A stretch of 64,000 bases of DNA from positions 109,501-173,500 of the forward strand of contig JACEEZ010019764.1 in assembly GCA_016584305.1 (NCBI GenBank). Direction: 5' to 3'. This DNA is from Chionoecetes opilio (taxonomy: Eukaryota; Arthropoda; Malacostraca; Decapoda; Majidae). Below, piece by piece: positions 1 through 11,143 of the stretch. The translations under genes were made by a program, and so were the position numbers. Numbering within the stretch: the first letter of the stretch is position 1; every line of letters begins with the position of its first letter. The notes beneath the pieces are model-generated. The model ran no database searches. It was not told the origin of the DNA and saw only the letters and a list, made by a program, of their open reading frames with translations.

Positions 1-179
1 AGACAACTTGGTCAATTTATGAACAGGACCAGGCATTTCAACGTAAAAAAAAAAAAAAATAAAAAAAAAAAAAAATAAAAAAAAAAAAAAAAAAAAAAAA
101 AATTGTCCGAAACTGACATATCCCCGGACCTCGGATTTTGTCCGGCAAATCCGATATCCGGGAAATCGAGGTTTGTGTG
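1..179. mobile_element. TIR family C element, right end only
   Basis: This is the right-hand end of a TA-target TIR element (family C here), cut by the window start. It ends in CGAGGTTTGTGTG followed by TA at 180-181. Homologous complete copies lie at 32398-33161, 42329-47959 and 61538-62428. Positions 47-104 are an adenine-rich tract at the same internal position as the poly-T tract of the copy at 32490-32532 in the opposite orientation. No coding sequence is present. The TA target and terminal repeats suggest a pogo/Tigger-type non-autonomous element. Confidence 0.75.
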
Positions 180-528
180 TATATATATATAGTAGGGTGG
201 TCGTTAAAAATGAAAGTTGTAAAAATAGTGCTCCCCACTCGGATTCCTGTTACACTTCATTAGAAAACACTGTAGACAAAATTTTACCAAAATAGCATGA
301 CATTTACCTGGTGCTCAATGACCTTGAAGTTTCACCCTGAAGGCAATGTAGTGCTAAACGGCAAAGAGGGCTTTGTAACGAACAAATGCCCGAGACGGTC
401 CTTATTAGAATGCCTTTCTAAGTTAATTGTAGCAAATGTCTCAATGATAACATAATTCATCTGTTTTCGTCCGTCTTAAGTAGTACAATTTTCTTTTCCA
501 GACGTGCTTTTTTGTCTTTGTGTGTGAT

Positions 529-1272
529 GGCAACCACTAATACGAAGAAACGGTACCTTGTGGCACCACTGGAAACATCCCTGGAGCCCAACTACCATCT
601 GTGAGAGAAGTCCTGGGTCTGGTTATTTACAAGCTCGATGTTCAGAAGAAGACGATCCGCGTTTCGACACACGAGGTCTCCCTCATTGTTGAAGAAGTCT
701 GGGCTAGGGCAAGAATTCCAATGCAACGAATTGATAAGGTGGCCACCAAGATCCAGAAGCTGCATAAAGAATATGCCCTTATCTGGAAGAACAAGAAGTG
801 CACTACCTCTACTCAAAGTGAGCGAGCAAAGAAGTTTGGTGAGAAACTAAATGACCTGTTCGACGTGGCCCATGCAAATGCCATGGCGATAATGACAGAG
901 GCGGAGGACAAGGACTTCCTCCTCGCCCAGCGCGAGCCTGGTCGACGTGGGAGGATGGGTGGCGTTGATCCCGTGCAAGCTGCTCTTGAGGAGCGTGTTG
1001 CAGAACGCCACGCGGCCCAGACATCAAGGCAGGAGAAGGCGCTTTACGAAGCCGCAACATCGTCGGCGACTGCGGAATTGGAATCATCCAGCAGCAACAG
1101 CACTCCTGTCAGTAGCCCCGGCCCCACTCGAAGCTCCCACAGCAGGGCCAGTGGACCCACCGAGCCGAAACGAGCAAAGCACGGCTTGAAAAACGTCGTG
1201 ACGCCAGGCGTAGCAGCATCCCTTGATCGAGAGAGAGAGAGAGAGCGGTCGACGCCACCGCGATTTATTTAG
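529..1272 (+). pseudogene. Repeat-borne protein family (copy 1), frameshifted
   Basis: An ATG at 529 opens a short frame that stops at 601-603; the homologous frame then runs to 1272. A one-base insertion near 585-590 explains the break when this copy is aligned with the second copy at 4309. The protein has a conserved helical module (key residues VEEVWARARIP, then a KI-KL-EY-IWKNKK helix), a second helical block (KLNDLFDVAHANA) and a basic, Ser/Pro-rich tail ending in an Arg-Glu run from a GA microsatellite at 1229-1246. I recall this family as common, uncharacterised and repeat-associated in arthropods; its biochemical role is unknown. The sequence 5' of it starts with AGTAGGGTGG near 191, like the CAGTAGGGTG at 4101 before copy 2, which suggests both sit in the same kind of mobile element. 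Confidence 0.6.
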
Positions 1273-1841
1273 TTTAGTTTTAGTTAATGTTTGCATGGTA
1301 CTATTGTATGTATCAGAAAACGAAATATGTCACTGGAAAGCTAATAAAATTCTGCTTCTATTGATATCTGCCATCTTATAAGCTGTCTCACAAAGTTATA
1401 CATGACGACGAGTTTTAAGTGAATGTTAAGTTCATCATATTTCTTCAGTCTCATAATGACCTTTATTTAATGTGTTTTACTATGTTTTATGTGATAATCT
1501 TATAGAACAAGCATTTCCGAAGATAACAGTCTATCCTTTATACATGTATAACATGATATACTGCGGGGTAATGCCTTGAGAACTTCCCCGGGTCTTGGGT
1601 GAACGAAGAGGCCTAGGCGCCAAGATGGCGCCCAGTAGCGTTTAACATAGGACCTATGAATGGCGTTACCCTCTATATATAGATACCCTAGTAGAGGGTA
1701 CGGTGCATCCCTCCACCGTCGTAACAAGCTGTTACTGCCACCTGCACCAGCTTCGGCGGGGGTCACACTGCACGTGTGGCTCAACTGCTCGCCATCCTCC
1801 CGAAAGCGCGGCAGAGGCAGGTATAGGCCCTTTTCTAGATA
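1273..1841. other. No gene recognised
   Basis: AT-rich sequence to about 1500, then a GC-richer segment (1560-1840) with a TATATATA run at 1673-1680 and a CAAGATGGCGCC motif near 1620, which resembles a YY1-type site. It could be part of an LTR read on the minus strand, but I see no matching partner and do not call it. Confidence 0.3.
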
Positions 1842-1931
1842 CACTAAACCCTTCATACTCGCGGGTTTCAGGCTCGCGGCTTTGATTACTGGCGGGGTTT
1901 CAACCCTTTTTGTCTTTTTTTTTTTGTCTTG

Positions 1932-1977
<46 letters not shown>

Positions 1978-2672
1978 TCCCTCCCAATTGCTTGCTCTCT
2001 ACAGGGGCCTTATCCGCCATGTATGGAGTATGTCACATGTTGGGAGGATCCACTCATACAGCTCTGCTAACAGAGTGAGTCAAAAGCTTTTCGTCTCATC
2101 AACTCCTCTCCTCTGACTGACTGTCTTCAATCTTAAATCACCGCGCAATGTTGCTTCTCTTGCTCTCCTCTACCGTTATTTTCATGCTCACTGCTCTTCT
2201 GAACTTTGCTAACTGCATGCCTCCCCCTCGTCCCGCGTCTCGCTGCACAAGACTTTCTACTCATTACTTCCCTATTCTGTCCATCTTCCTAATGCAAAGT
2301 TAATCAGTATCTTTCACATTTCATCCCTTTCACTGGTAAACTCTGGAACTCTTCTGTTTCTATTTTTCCACTTTCTATGACTTAAATCTTTTCAAAAGAA
2401 GAGTAACAAGACACCTTCCGAACTAAATGGCTACACCTCCTCTGTTTTTATTTTATTCTCTTACTGTCTTCTTATAGGGACTGGCAACTGAGCGGGCTTT
2501 GTGTTACTCATTTTTGTTGTGCTCTTGGCCAGTTTCCTTGTCATGTAAAAAAAAAAAAAAAAAAAAAAAAAAGAATACAACTATGGGGTAAATGATGACT
2601 ATGTCATGCTCGCGGATTTACGAACCCCGCGTTGTCTCTGTTCCCTACCCCCGCGAGCATAAGGGTTTATTG
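1842..2672. mobile_element. TIR family A non-autonomous element carrying a LINE tail
   Basis: Terminal repeats are CACTAAACCCTTCATACTCG on the left and the reverse complement of CAATAAACCCTTATGCTCG on the right, with TA at 1840-1841 and 2673-2674. These match the ends of the complete Tigger-like transposon at 11745-14719, which could mobilise it in trans. The interior is not transposase but a LINE 3' end bracketed by a long poly-T run (about 1932-1976) and a poly-A run (2547-2572). It lies next to the gag-like relic. Confidence 0.8.
1977..2546 (+). pseudogene. LINE-alpha 3' end (jockey/CR1-like RT C-terminus)
   Basis: Degenerate coding sequence for the last part of a non-LTR retrotransposon ORF2, best read against the sister copy at 43400-43915. 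Recognisable blocks are the HRRNVASLALFYRY helix, the LWNSLPVS motif and a terminal FKRRVTRHLPN, followed by a 3' UTR ending in poly-A. Such a tail is typical of jockey/CR1-like LINE proteins. The copy has lost frame in several places. It sits inside a family A TIR element, not at an independent genomic site. Confidence 0.65.
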
Positions 2673-2674
2673 TA

Positions 2675-3566
2675 AGGCGCCCTTTTCGTCCTGGCACTCC
2701 GAGGCCTCCATGCTTGCGGTGCGGCCCTCCCACCTCACTCCGGCGGCGTCCCCCTTCTTCCGGTGGTCCATCCATGCGAAGTGCAGGAGCGGGTTTCTTG
2801 CCCTTCCACAGTGGGCCCTTGACCCTAACCCGTCTGGGCATCAGGCCCCCAACAAGGCCTTTTCTGCCTCGCCGGCTACCGCCAAGGCCCTTCCTGCCTT
2901 TTACGCCGCTCGCCAGCGCCGCGAATCGGGCCCTACAGGCCTTCCACGACACAGGCGCATCCAGCTCCCGCGGCCTGTGTCGCAAGTCGCCACATTCCTG
3001 ACGTGTACTCGGCCCGCGCGACCATGTGGAGACCCGTGAGCTGGGTGGGGTGGGTAGCGAGAGGGGTAGGCCTACACTCTCCTTACACTCCACAACACGC
3101 ACCCCGGTCACCACCTCACACTCACAAGACGCGGCCGCACTCTCCCCACCAGACTCGTCCTTCGCAATCACACCCACGACCGGGTCACAAGCCGCGGCCC
3201 CAGCGCTAGCCACACGCTCAGACATATCACCCACGCCCCGTACCAGTTCCTCACTGATGAAGGTCTTCAAGTCAATGGCCAGCTGCCCCATTTCCTCCTT
3301 CACCTCACTTTTCACTTGCTCAAACTGGTTATCAATGTAAGCTTTAGTTTCCTTTTCTACCTGCTCACTACCAATGCTCGTTCCAGACCTTCATTTATCA
3401 GCCTTGCCTGGGCGTCGAGCCTTTCACCCACCCGCGTGTCAAACCTGTCAACAGCTTCTGTTTGTCTGGCAATGGCTTCTCCTTGAGCCTGTGTCATTTC
3501 AGCCTGTGCTCGTAATGCCCCCAAGATGTCAGCCAGAGTTGGCTGTTCAACACCTCCGGGGTCCAT
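2675..3566 (-). pseudogene. gypsy-like gag fragment, frameshifted
   Basis: Starting at 3566 the minus strand encodes MDPGGVEQPTL, a coiled-coil-prone N-terminus rich in Ala, Gln and Glu, then shifts frame near 3385 into a block beginning EQVEKETKAYID and running through MGQLAIDLKTFI. Further on, LDAPVSWKACRARFAALA resembles the conserved gag block of gypsy-type LTR elements around a W-x-A-Y-x-x-x-F core. The frame then degenerates and the family A element interrupts it at 2673. The upstream LTR and primer-site candidates fit this reading. No pol is seen. Confidence 0.5.
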
Positions 3567-3665
3567 GGTGTGCCGTATCCCTTGGCGTGCCTACCGTACC
3601 TCTAGGCCCGTGCCCGTACCTCACTGGCCCTCACTTTTCGGTGCCGACCAGAGCACACAACAACA

Positions 3666-3682
3666 TCCCACTGCTGACACCA
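3666..3682 (-). promoter_or_regulatory. Candidate retroelement primer-binding site
   Basis: On the minus strand the sequence is TGGTGTCAGCAGTGGGA, two bases after a candidate LTR end in TTTGTAACA. A PBS starting TGG in this position is expected for an LTR retroelement. Its first nine bases would pair with a leucine-tRNA 3' end as I recall that tRNA. Confidence 0.4.
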
Positions 3683-3683
3683 C

Positions 3684-4100
3684 TGTTACAAACCCGCTCC
3701 CCCAGCCGCCCAACTAACCTGCCTCCCACACTGGGCTGGCCTCAGATGCGTGGGAATGAGGGGCTGAGTCCGGTTATGTGTTTAGCCGGGACAGAAAACA
3801 ATTAATCCCCCTAGGATTTGAGCACGGGCTCCCCACACTGGCACATCACCACCACGGCACACACACACAGGCACATGCGGAATAACACAATCACATCCTT
3901 TTCCAGACTATATTGTACTACACAGAGACATCACGCCTACCGCGAATAGGCTCAGTCACTTCTCGACTGTCGCAGCCACAAATGTTCCTCCACTATCACT
4001 GCAGTCACTGTTATGCGTCTAATACAATACCAGAGTCACCACATCCTGTCGATGCGGGAGACGACACCTTCCCACGCCCACGTTCACGCCCGCGCACACA
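3684..4100 (-). repeat. Candidate 5' LTR of the gypsy-like element
   Basis: Read on the minus strand this starts TGTGTGTGCGCGG and ends TTGTAACA, the expected TG...CA form, and is followed by the PBS candidate and then the gag-like frame. A second LTR is not visible in the window, so the left boundary is inferred. Confidence 0.4.
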
Positions 4101-4660
4101 CAGTAGGGTGTCCCAAAATGCAGAAGTTTTTAAATGTTGCACGCTCGTGTGTTATTCCGGTTCTCTCATAGTAAAACAGTATTGCGTTGAAATTTTGGGC
4201 GAATTGAGTAATATTTAGGGGGCCCGACAAAGTGAACATTTAGGTGGCGTGGCTCGAATTTCAGGATTTTTCTAAATTTCCACTTTTTTTCTCCCTCAGG
4301 TTATCAACATGGCAACGAGAGCCGCTAGTAATCTTTGGCTGATCGACAAGGCTCCAATCGATGAAATCACCGGAGCCCGGCTACCATCGAAGGAGCAGGT
4401 CCTCCTCCGCTACTACCACCACCACTGGGAGATGGGGAAGACGGCGAGCGGGAGCAGGAAGGCGGTGGTGGAGGAGGTTCTCCCCTTCTGGTCGCGCGCC
4501 GGGATTCCGACAACTACAGTAATACACGCCGGCACGAAGCTGTCAAAGCTGGTAAAGACGTACAATGATCTCAAGAAGAACAAGAACAAAGACAGTCCGA
4601 AACATCGTATGGATGAGGAGATTTTCAAAGGAGACTTTCACAGGAAAGTGTCACTGTCTT
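4101..4660 (+). pseudogene. Repeat-borne protein family (copy 2), truncated
   Basis: After CAGTAGGGTGTCCC at 4101 and a pyrimidine tract with CAG at 4292-4302, an ATG at 4309 opens MATRAASNLWLIDKAP. The middle (LPSKEQVL, then VVEEVLPFWSRAGIPT, KLSKLVKTYNDLKKN) aligns with copy 1 at 529-1272. Homology fades after about 4630 and the remaining frame to 4788 is AT-rich and not like copy 1, so the second helical block and the basic tail are missing. This is a 5' fragment of the same mobile family; its function is unknown. Confidence 0.55.
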
Positions 4661-5375
4661 TGTGTCAAAAGTTACTTTTCCTTTGGTCATTATATAATAC
4701 TTGTAACATTTTTTCAATATTCAAGTATTTTTTTAATTATAAACATGATAGTGAACAGTTATTATGCAACATTTATTTAATCTCATAATACAAAAACTCA
4801 AAAATCAACTCAATAGTTTAAATACTGCCATCATTATTCTTTATTGGCGTATAACCATGGTAAAAGCTTATTTATGTTTAGATATGTACCTTGTTATTGG
4901 GTAAAATAAATATAGATACCTTGTTACATCAAGGTCAACTAAATATATATACGATTACATCAGTTTACTGGTGCTTGCGTAAACTCAAACCCAGCCGAGG
5001 GTATTTAAGGCAATAAGATTTATGCTTAATGATCTTTAAATTGGACACAATTTTCGAAAAATTTACAATACAGAAAACAATTGACCAAATGCATATTCCC
5101 ATCCCATCAAGTCTAGTGACAAACTCGTATACAAACATATCAAATAACTTTAGAATATGAGATATAATTCAAAAATACGTGTATTTCTGACTCACACAAA
5201 TTACAATCATGACAATATTCACGGTGAATATACTCTTCTTACCTCATCAAATTAAAACTGAAATGTTCCTTCATATTAATTACTTTCAACTTAATAATCA
5301 CTGTATTCATTAACAAATAATACATCCTCATTACAGACTGTGACACCAGCACACATCACATAATATAACTCTAAT
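4661..5375. other. AT-rich sequence, no gene seen
   Basis: Low-complexity AT-rich DNA. No coding homology, terminal repeat or tRNA-like signal was recognised. Confidence 0.4.
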
Positions 5376-6609
5376 CTAGTCTTCATCTTCTGAAATTTTG
5401 TCTTCTGGTGTGTTTGTCACCCTGGTGTTCAGGCACTGACTGCTGCAGCCACATGCTGGAATACATGAGAGGTTGTGTTTCTGGCATGTACATCTAAGAG
5501 ACGTGCATGTGGTCTTGCATCCACACGCCAGCAGTTCTGCACAAGCGATAGGGACTGGTTCCAGCATCATCAGCCTCGGGTGCAAGTCGCCATTTTCATC
5601 GAGGTACCACCCACTGTCCTCTGGAGCTGGCAGTTCTGGGTCTGCTTGATTGGCTTTCAGCCATACAGTGGACTGGTACTTGCTACGAAGTATATGCAAA
5701 ACCAATGCATCATGGGTTGGGGGCAGCTTCTCTGGGTCAGCAATACGGTGGAACAGTTCTGCACGAAGATCATCGATGGATGTTGTTGATGTTGATGAGC
5801 TGTACATGTGAATGACAAACATTTCAATGTTTGTCATGTCAAAATCAGCGTTGCGCCCGAGATTGGCGAGTAAGTCTGGATGTTGCAGGTAAGTCTTCCA
5901 TGCTGTACGTTTCCCCACACCACTGAACTGGCTTGTAGTGTCAGTCCCTGTCAAAGCATGGAAAGCGACAATGTTGTCGACCACTTCTGAACTCAGGCTA
6001 TCTCGTACACAACTGACTGGGATGTATCGCCTGTCTTTGGATGTGCCAGTTTTCATCCAGATTTCTTGAGCCGGATCATGACAGATCAGCAGAACTAGCA
6101 CATCGGTGTCCCTGGAGCACACTACAACCCTCTGGAACCTTTGCACATTGGCATCGGCCGCATGTAGGACAATCTTCGTGTCAGCTTCCTCGTGCGTTGA
6201 GTTGAGGTGTCTCACGTCCCGTCCGGATGACGATACTGCAGGAAATTCATCCCCTCCTGACACAACAACTTCCAGGTTACTTGCAAGTTAGTTTGTTGGT
6301 GTCGTTTTTGTGCCACTCTGACATTGTTGGAACTTGTGAACGAAGCGTAACAGGATTTATGCCACTTGGGCTGCTTGCTACTACAATCTGCTGTCATGTT
6401 ATGGTTGTAGTCTTGTCAGTGTGTCCTTATTTTCAAATGAGAGTCTCATTGAAAGCTGATAACACCTTCGTTATCCCCTGACTGGATCCATCGGATAATG
6501 ATTCAGGAAACTGACAGAACATGCAGAGAGACCAGTTAGTTGCAGTTTTCCTCCATTTTGTTGGAAGAACTGTTAGTGGTTCAATTTCCAAGTTAGTAGG
6601 AGAAGCCAT
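5376..6609 (-). pseudogene. Mobile FEN1/XPG-like nuclease relic with CXC tail
   Basis: The main open frame (6263-5376, 295 codons) contains HEEADTK near residue 24, SRDTDVLVLL near residue 50, and HALTGTDTTSQFSGVGKRTA near residue 102. The first two look like the XPG-I acidic motifs and the third like the helix-two-turn-helix metal and DNA-binding loop (D-x-G-x-G-K) of the 5' flap endonuclease family. The C-terminus is a cysteine cluster (CGCKTTC, CTC, CGCSSQC) of CXC/CRC type. An N-terminal piece starts at ATG 6609 (MASPTNLEIEPL with a C-x-x-C) and another frame (6397-6212) holds KWHKSCYASF. The segments are in different frames and a large middle part is missing, so the copy is dead. HEEADT proteins recur in animal genomes in repeat context; the nuclease reading is inference. 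Confidence 0.5.
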
Positions 6610-7644
6610 GTTGATAGTAAAGCAGTCACAGAGAGGTTACTAGCTACAGTGAAGAGGTATTCAGGTGGTTCAAGTCGATTCACTCACTGGGATATGTTAC
6701 AGACCCATCACTGGCGATCACTGAAAAAGAAACACAAAATAATGTAGGCAATTGTTATTGTTGTTGTGGAGCAAATACAGGATATAGAATTGTAATAGTG
6801 CAAGATTAGTGATATACGATGTACATTTCTCATCAGAATGATATGACTGGTGTCATATTGTACAATATCCAATAGAAGCAAATATAGCATTAGGCTAGTA
6901 ACTAGGGTGGCTATAGATCTATGGGAGAGAAGCGTCGGTGACAAATATATTAAATAGATTTGCCTTTAGTTGTGGACGAGATACAAGAATATAAATTACA
7001 TACAATGTATGAACATGTATGAACATGAATAATTTGGCTAGCAAGCCTATCAGAGCATGTCCCGTCTCACAGAAACAATTGTATCATATTGACACTTGAT
7101 GTGTGTATGTCAATGGATAACCACCCAGCATTGTTTGCATGGAAATGACATGTATGCAAGTGCATGTAGCTTGTTGTCTGGTTATATCACAATAGATTCA
7201 TGCTTCCAAAGAACACACAAATGTTTTACCCAAAGTTTACCGAACATCCAGTACGTTTTGAGATTGTGCCAGATATACTATGAAAAACCTTCACATTTTT
7301 GTTGAAATTTTTTATTCATTGGTTATTTCTGAAATAAAAAAAAATTAAAATTGTTACTTAGTGTAGTAATATACAACAGAGAAGTAATTTATGTCTATTT
7401 GAAGCAATATTTTAGCATGGATGGAACAATATATTGACAAAACCGAGAAATGATCGATTCCGAAAACTCGTTTTTCGCGCCTGAGGGTACCCTCACAAAA
7501 ATCGCCATAACTCGGTAGGGCACACCTCTACAACATGACAACCGGCATATTCTTGACCCTGAAGCTCCCATCTTTCCGCTCATATAGGTTTGAGGTATAT
7601 AGGATGATGCGTGAACTGGAACCCAAAATAAGCCACTTTTTTAA
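6610..7644. other. No gene recognised
   Basis: AT-rich unique-looking DNA; 7440-7640 is less AT-rich and may belong to the mobile element family around the 529 and 4309 copies, but I could not find its terminal repeat. Confidence 0.3.
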
Positions 7645-8275
7645 TATTGGAGCTCACACTATAAATATAAACTAAAACACTGGTGCTTGAATTAAACTCA
7701 CAACTGGAAAAGAGAATTAAATTAAGGGACAACTAGAAATTAACTAACTACCACTAAAAATATTTACCTGATGGTAGTGGCTGTCCAACTAATGTTACCA
7801 AGCTAAACCTTATTATTGAGATCTCAATAAGCTAGGAGCACTGTAGTGGGTTAACCGACAGACCTCCTGCAAAAGGGTGTACTTAGCTGGTGACGTCTTA
7901 GATGTTGAAGATTGAAGACAATATTGCAGGCAGACGGAACCTTCTCGATGGTACAAGCAGACACATGGACAGGGATATTTGGGTTTAGTAACCCATGCTC
8001 TCAATGAATACTATTTACAATATTTACACGAGAACACCATTGAGGTGTCTCTAAAATGTGGATAAGGAGCAAAGGGGCGATGATCTTCCCGCTTGGGTGG
8101 TGTGTGACTAAAGAGAGCGAGTCAGCTGTGTTCCCCTGGTCGTCGGTTCGCTCCAAAGGTATACGAGACCAAATCAATTTCCCAATAAACTTATATTACT
8201 CCTATGTTTACTACTATTTAATTTTAGTAATATTCTTAATTATCTCTGAAGAAATTTATAATTTCCGACACCACT
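7645..8275 (-). repeat. Candidate solo LTR
   Basis: Read on the minus strand the segment begins TGTCGGAAATTATAAATTTC, a form typical of copia- or gypsy-type LTR starts, and runs about 630 bp without coding potential. The other end is not certain and no internal retroelement genes are adjacent. Confidence 0.3.
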
Positions 8276-8292
8276 AGTCCACATGTAAAATG

Positions 8293-8870
8293 ATTGGGCA
8301 TACACCTCAATGCTGATGGCACCTTCCAACACCACATCGAAGAGACCATTAAGAAAGCCAGAAGGATTGCAGGGTGGATACTAAGAACCTTCTACTCCTG
8401 GGAAGAAGAGTGCATGATGACTATGGAGAGCACTCGTCCAGCCCATCCTGGAGTACTGTAGTCAACTGTGGTCTCCCCATAAGGGTATGGACATCCAGGC
8501 CCTGGAGTCAGTCCAACTATCATTCACTAGGCAAATAAGAGGGATGAAAGAACTCTCCTACTAGGAAAGACTGAAAAGGCTAGGCCTATATTCCCAGCAA
8601 CGACGCAGAGAGAGATACTCCACCATATATATCTAGAAGATCCTAGAAGAAAAAGTACCCAACCCCTCCAACATCAACAAAGTGGATGCTTACATAAATG
8701 AAAGAGCAGGTCAGAAATGCTTCAGGAAAGCTCCACCAACTCAAGCCCCGGCAAGAATCAAGACTTCTCTCAGCCAGCCTACCCTACAATGGCACAAGAA
8801 CCTTCAACAGCCTCCCAAGAAACATTCGAGATATCACCGTGTAATGAGGATAAATACATCAGAAGCCGTA
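8293..8870 (+). pseudogene. CR1/jockey-like LINE ORF2 C-terminus
   Basis: Conceptual translation with several stops gives a LINE tail: LNADGTFQHHIEETIKKARR, then AGWILRTFYSWEE, then QLWSPHKGMDIQALESVQ and ERLKRLGLYSQQRRRERY. This order is typical of the thumb and post-RT region of CR1/jockey-like ORF2. The likely end of the same protein (QLDEYLWTVPDEPPVLGYT, then LDQVNLQF) is at 9680-9790, so the 8880-9670 interval with a SINE head and a MITE is probably later insertion. Confidence 0.6.
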
Positions 8871-8885
8871 AAACCATAGGGTTAA

Positions 8886-8962
8886 CCTTATGGCGGAATC
8901 GGTAACGCGCTGGTCTGGGAGTGCAATTCTGATGTGGCGGCGGTTCGACTCCCCGCTAAGGA
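8886..8962 (+). repeat. tRNA-derived SINE head
   Basis: TGGCGGAATCGGTAACGC resembles a pol III A box and GGTTCGACTCC a B box, spaced as in tRNA. The flanking sequence does not form a clean acceptor stem and no CCA-adjacent anticodon arm is convincing, so this is a SINE promoter region or tRNA relic, not a working tRNA gene. Confidence 0.45.
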
Positions 8963-9001
8963 AGGAAAACAAAATTTGATTTATTTCCGAATTGTGAATT
9001 A

Positions 9002-9418
9002 CCGTATTTTACAGCTTATAAGACGCACTTTTTTTCCTAAAAAATACCCTGAAAAGTACTCATGCGTCTTCCAAGACGAATGTTCGAATGAGACTGCTGC
9101 CAAGACTGGCGGGAGCCATTCCGCGGCAACTTCCACCTCGGCAGATTGTCAGCAACACCACCACCTATCGTCTGCTGGTGTTGATGCAGCATTTACCACC
9201 AGGCTGTAGGCTGTAACACGTATCAAGTTTTTTTCAGTCCTGGAAATTATAACCCATGGAGAATTCATCAAAACGATTTACTTATACTGTGGATTTACTT
9301 ATACTTTAAGACAAGAGCTGTTTTTATATCTTTTTTTTTTTTTTTTTTTTTTTAGAAATCTTTCCAAAATCAGGGTGCCTCTTCCAAGATGCAGTGTCCT
9401 ATAAGCCATAAAATACGG
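9002..9418. mobile_element. TIR family E MITE
   Basis: Ends are CCGTATTTTACAGCTTATAA on the left and the reverse complement of CCGTATTTTATGGCTTATAG on the right, with TA at 9000-9001 and 9419-9420. A poly-T run is inside at 9331-9352. There is no transposase; it is a non-autonomous pogo/Tigger-style element. Confidence 0.75.
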
Positions 9419-9664
9419 TACCAGCTGAGTCCAATGTGTTGCGGAGAAGGGGCAGATGTCATGTTTCCCATCGCGCACGTGAAGGCTGGTGTAAAGAGGC
9501 CACTGGTGGGGTGAGCAGTTCTGCATCAGTGTAAATGCAGTCCATGTATGTCGAGAAAGAGACTGATATTGTGTTTCCTGTCGCACACAAGAAAGAGTAA
9601 AGAGGAGATCAGAAGATAAGAAGGAACAATAAGAGCAAGACAAAGAAGACCCCCCTCCCCCCTC

Positions 9665-9860
9665 GTTACAACCGGCTGCTCCGTGAAGTTAAAATCCCAA
9701 CTGGACGAATACCTGTGGACAGTCCCTGATGAACCACCAGTACTGGGATACACTTCGCTATGTAGATCACCCACAAACTCCTTACTGGACCAAGTGAACC
9801 TACAGTTTAGGGACGCTAGGACCGGCTGCAGCGTTAGAACACTACGGCTCTGAGGAATTA
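9665..9860 (+). pseudogene. CR1-like LINE C-terminal end
   Basis: Encodes KLKSQLDEYLWTVPDEPPVL and LDQVNLQF, then a stop, the usual end of CR1-like ORF2. It is probably the continuation of 8293-8870. Confidence 0.5.
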
Positions 9861-10911
9861 ACCTCTAAACAACATCAAGTATCAAGTAGTAGTAGTTAGT
9901 TTAAGTTAGAAGTTAAAACGAATCTTTACCAGGTAATAATATGTGATGACATATTCAGTATCTGCAAAATTAGAGCTGTTCAGACAAAATGAATGGTATG
10001 AAATACTTGGAATCAAATCTAAACTCTGAGGCACAGAATTTGTTTTTATTATTTTTCCCCAGTGTAATAAAAAGAGATACATAGGCAATATTCTTACAGT
10101 TAAGGTTCAAACTAGATAAATGTACTAGATTAAAAAAAAGTAGGAAGAAATAAGTTAACAACTAAGATGGTAGATCCATGGAACAGACTCAGGCACCAGG
10201 TCATTAGTGCAGAGAGGATAGGGAGTTGTAAAGAAGACTAGACAAAGCAATTCATAAGGATATAAGGTGGATATAGGTAATGTACATATGTGTAGTGCAG
10301 GAACCATAGGTCTCTTATAGATTCCTTATGTTTTTATGTTCTTACAGCACCACATCCTATATATGACGTCTCCAGTGGGGTCCAGAGAGAAGAGTGGACA
10401 TAAAAGGAATCTACAGGAGGCCAGGAGACCTACACGTGGTAGTTCCTGTTACTCACACTACCTCCATCCACCTTGCGTGAAGATTGGCACGGAGGGAAGG
10501 TGTGCCGAGCTGCCCTGCACAGGTAATCAAGAAAGAAGTGTTGACGTAAGGCGGTTTAATCCGGTGCTTTCCTTTCAACAGTTTCTAAGCAAGTGGGAGA
10601 AGCGTACCTGTCCTTTGCTTGTGATTCATACACCGGGATATACGTACTGTAGTGATACTGATGTAGCCTACAGCCTGGCATTCCCGGCCCCATCCCCCTG
10701 TGGATGAGCATTGGGGTGGGTATTTGGGGACTCTACTCTCGGCAGGCAGTGAAAATGAGTAAAAGTGGTGACGACACACCCTCTTACCAGCCTTGCACTC
10801 AAGTGGAGAGTTAGCCTGTGCCTGTGTGGAGCCCAGTGTGGCCAGAGGTGGTGCGGCCAGCCAGTTAGAAACACACCAAGGTTTGTGACTGGCTGGGGTG
10901 TGTTACATAAG
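9861..10911. other. LINE 3' debris, no gene
   Basis: AT-rich sequence consistent with a LINE 3' untranslated region, then at 10395-10470 a fragment (GAGGCC..GAGACCTACACG) of the dispersed LINE end seen fully at 28556-28945. 10470-10911 is unique-looking with no supported gene. Confidence 0.35.
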
Positions 10912-11025
10912 AACATAAGAAAATAAGGAAGCTACAAAACCTACACGAGACCTGCACGAGGTAGTTCCTGTTACTTAACTCTACCTACATCCACCTCTCT
11001 TCCCCATCCATGAATTTATCGAGAC
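10912..11025 (-). repeat. CR1-like LINE 3' end fragment
   Basis: Contains the ACATAAGAAAATAAGGAAGC block and the GAGGTAGTTCCTGTTACTTA block shared with 28556-28660 and 10395-10460. In the longer copy this is the C-terminal end of a LINE protein read on the minus strand. Confidence 0.6.
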
Positions 11026-11030
11026 TCCTT

Positions 11031-11143
11031 TTAACCCGTCGGGTGCTGCCTAATTTTTGGTCGTTGACCTACGCCAGTGCCAGCCAATTTTCGAATTTCT
11101 TTTTTTATTTTATTTGTGGTCTATTGGTTAAATTAAACAATAT
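11031..11143. mobile_element. piggyBac-like family Q element, left end
   Basis: Starts TTAACCCGTCGGGTGCTGCC and continues AGTGCCAGCC then TTTTCGAATTT, matching 44551-45450 minus the LINE inserted there. The TTAA at 11031-11034 fits a piggyBac target. The rest is interrupted by the 7-kb family D transposon at 11145. Confidence 0.6.
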
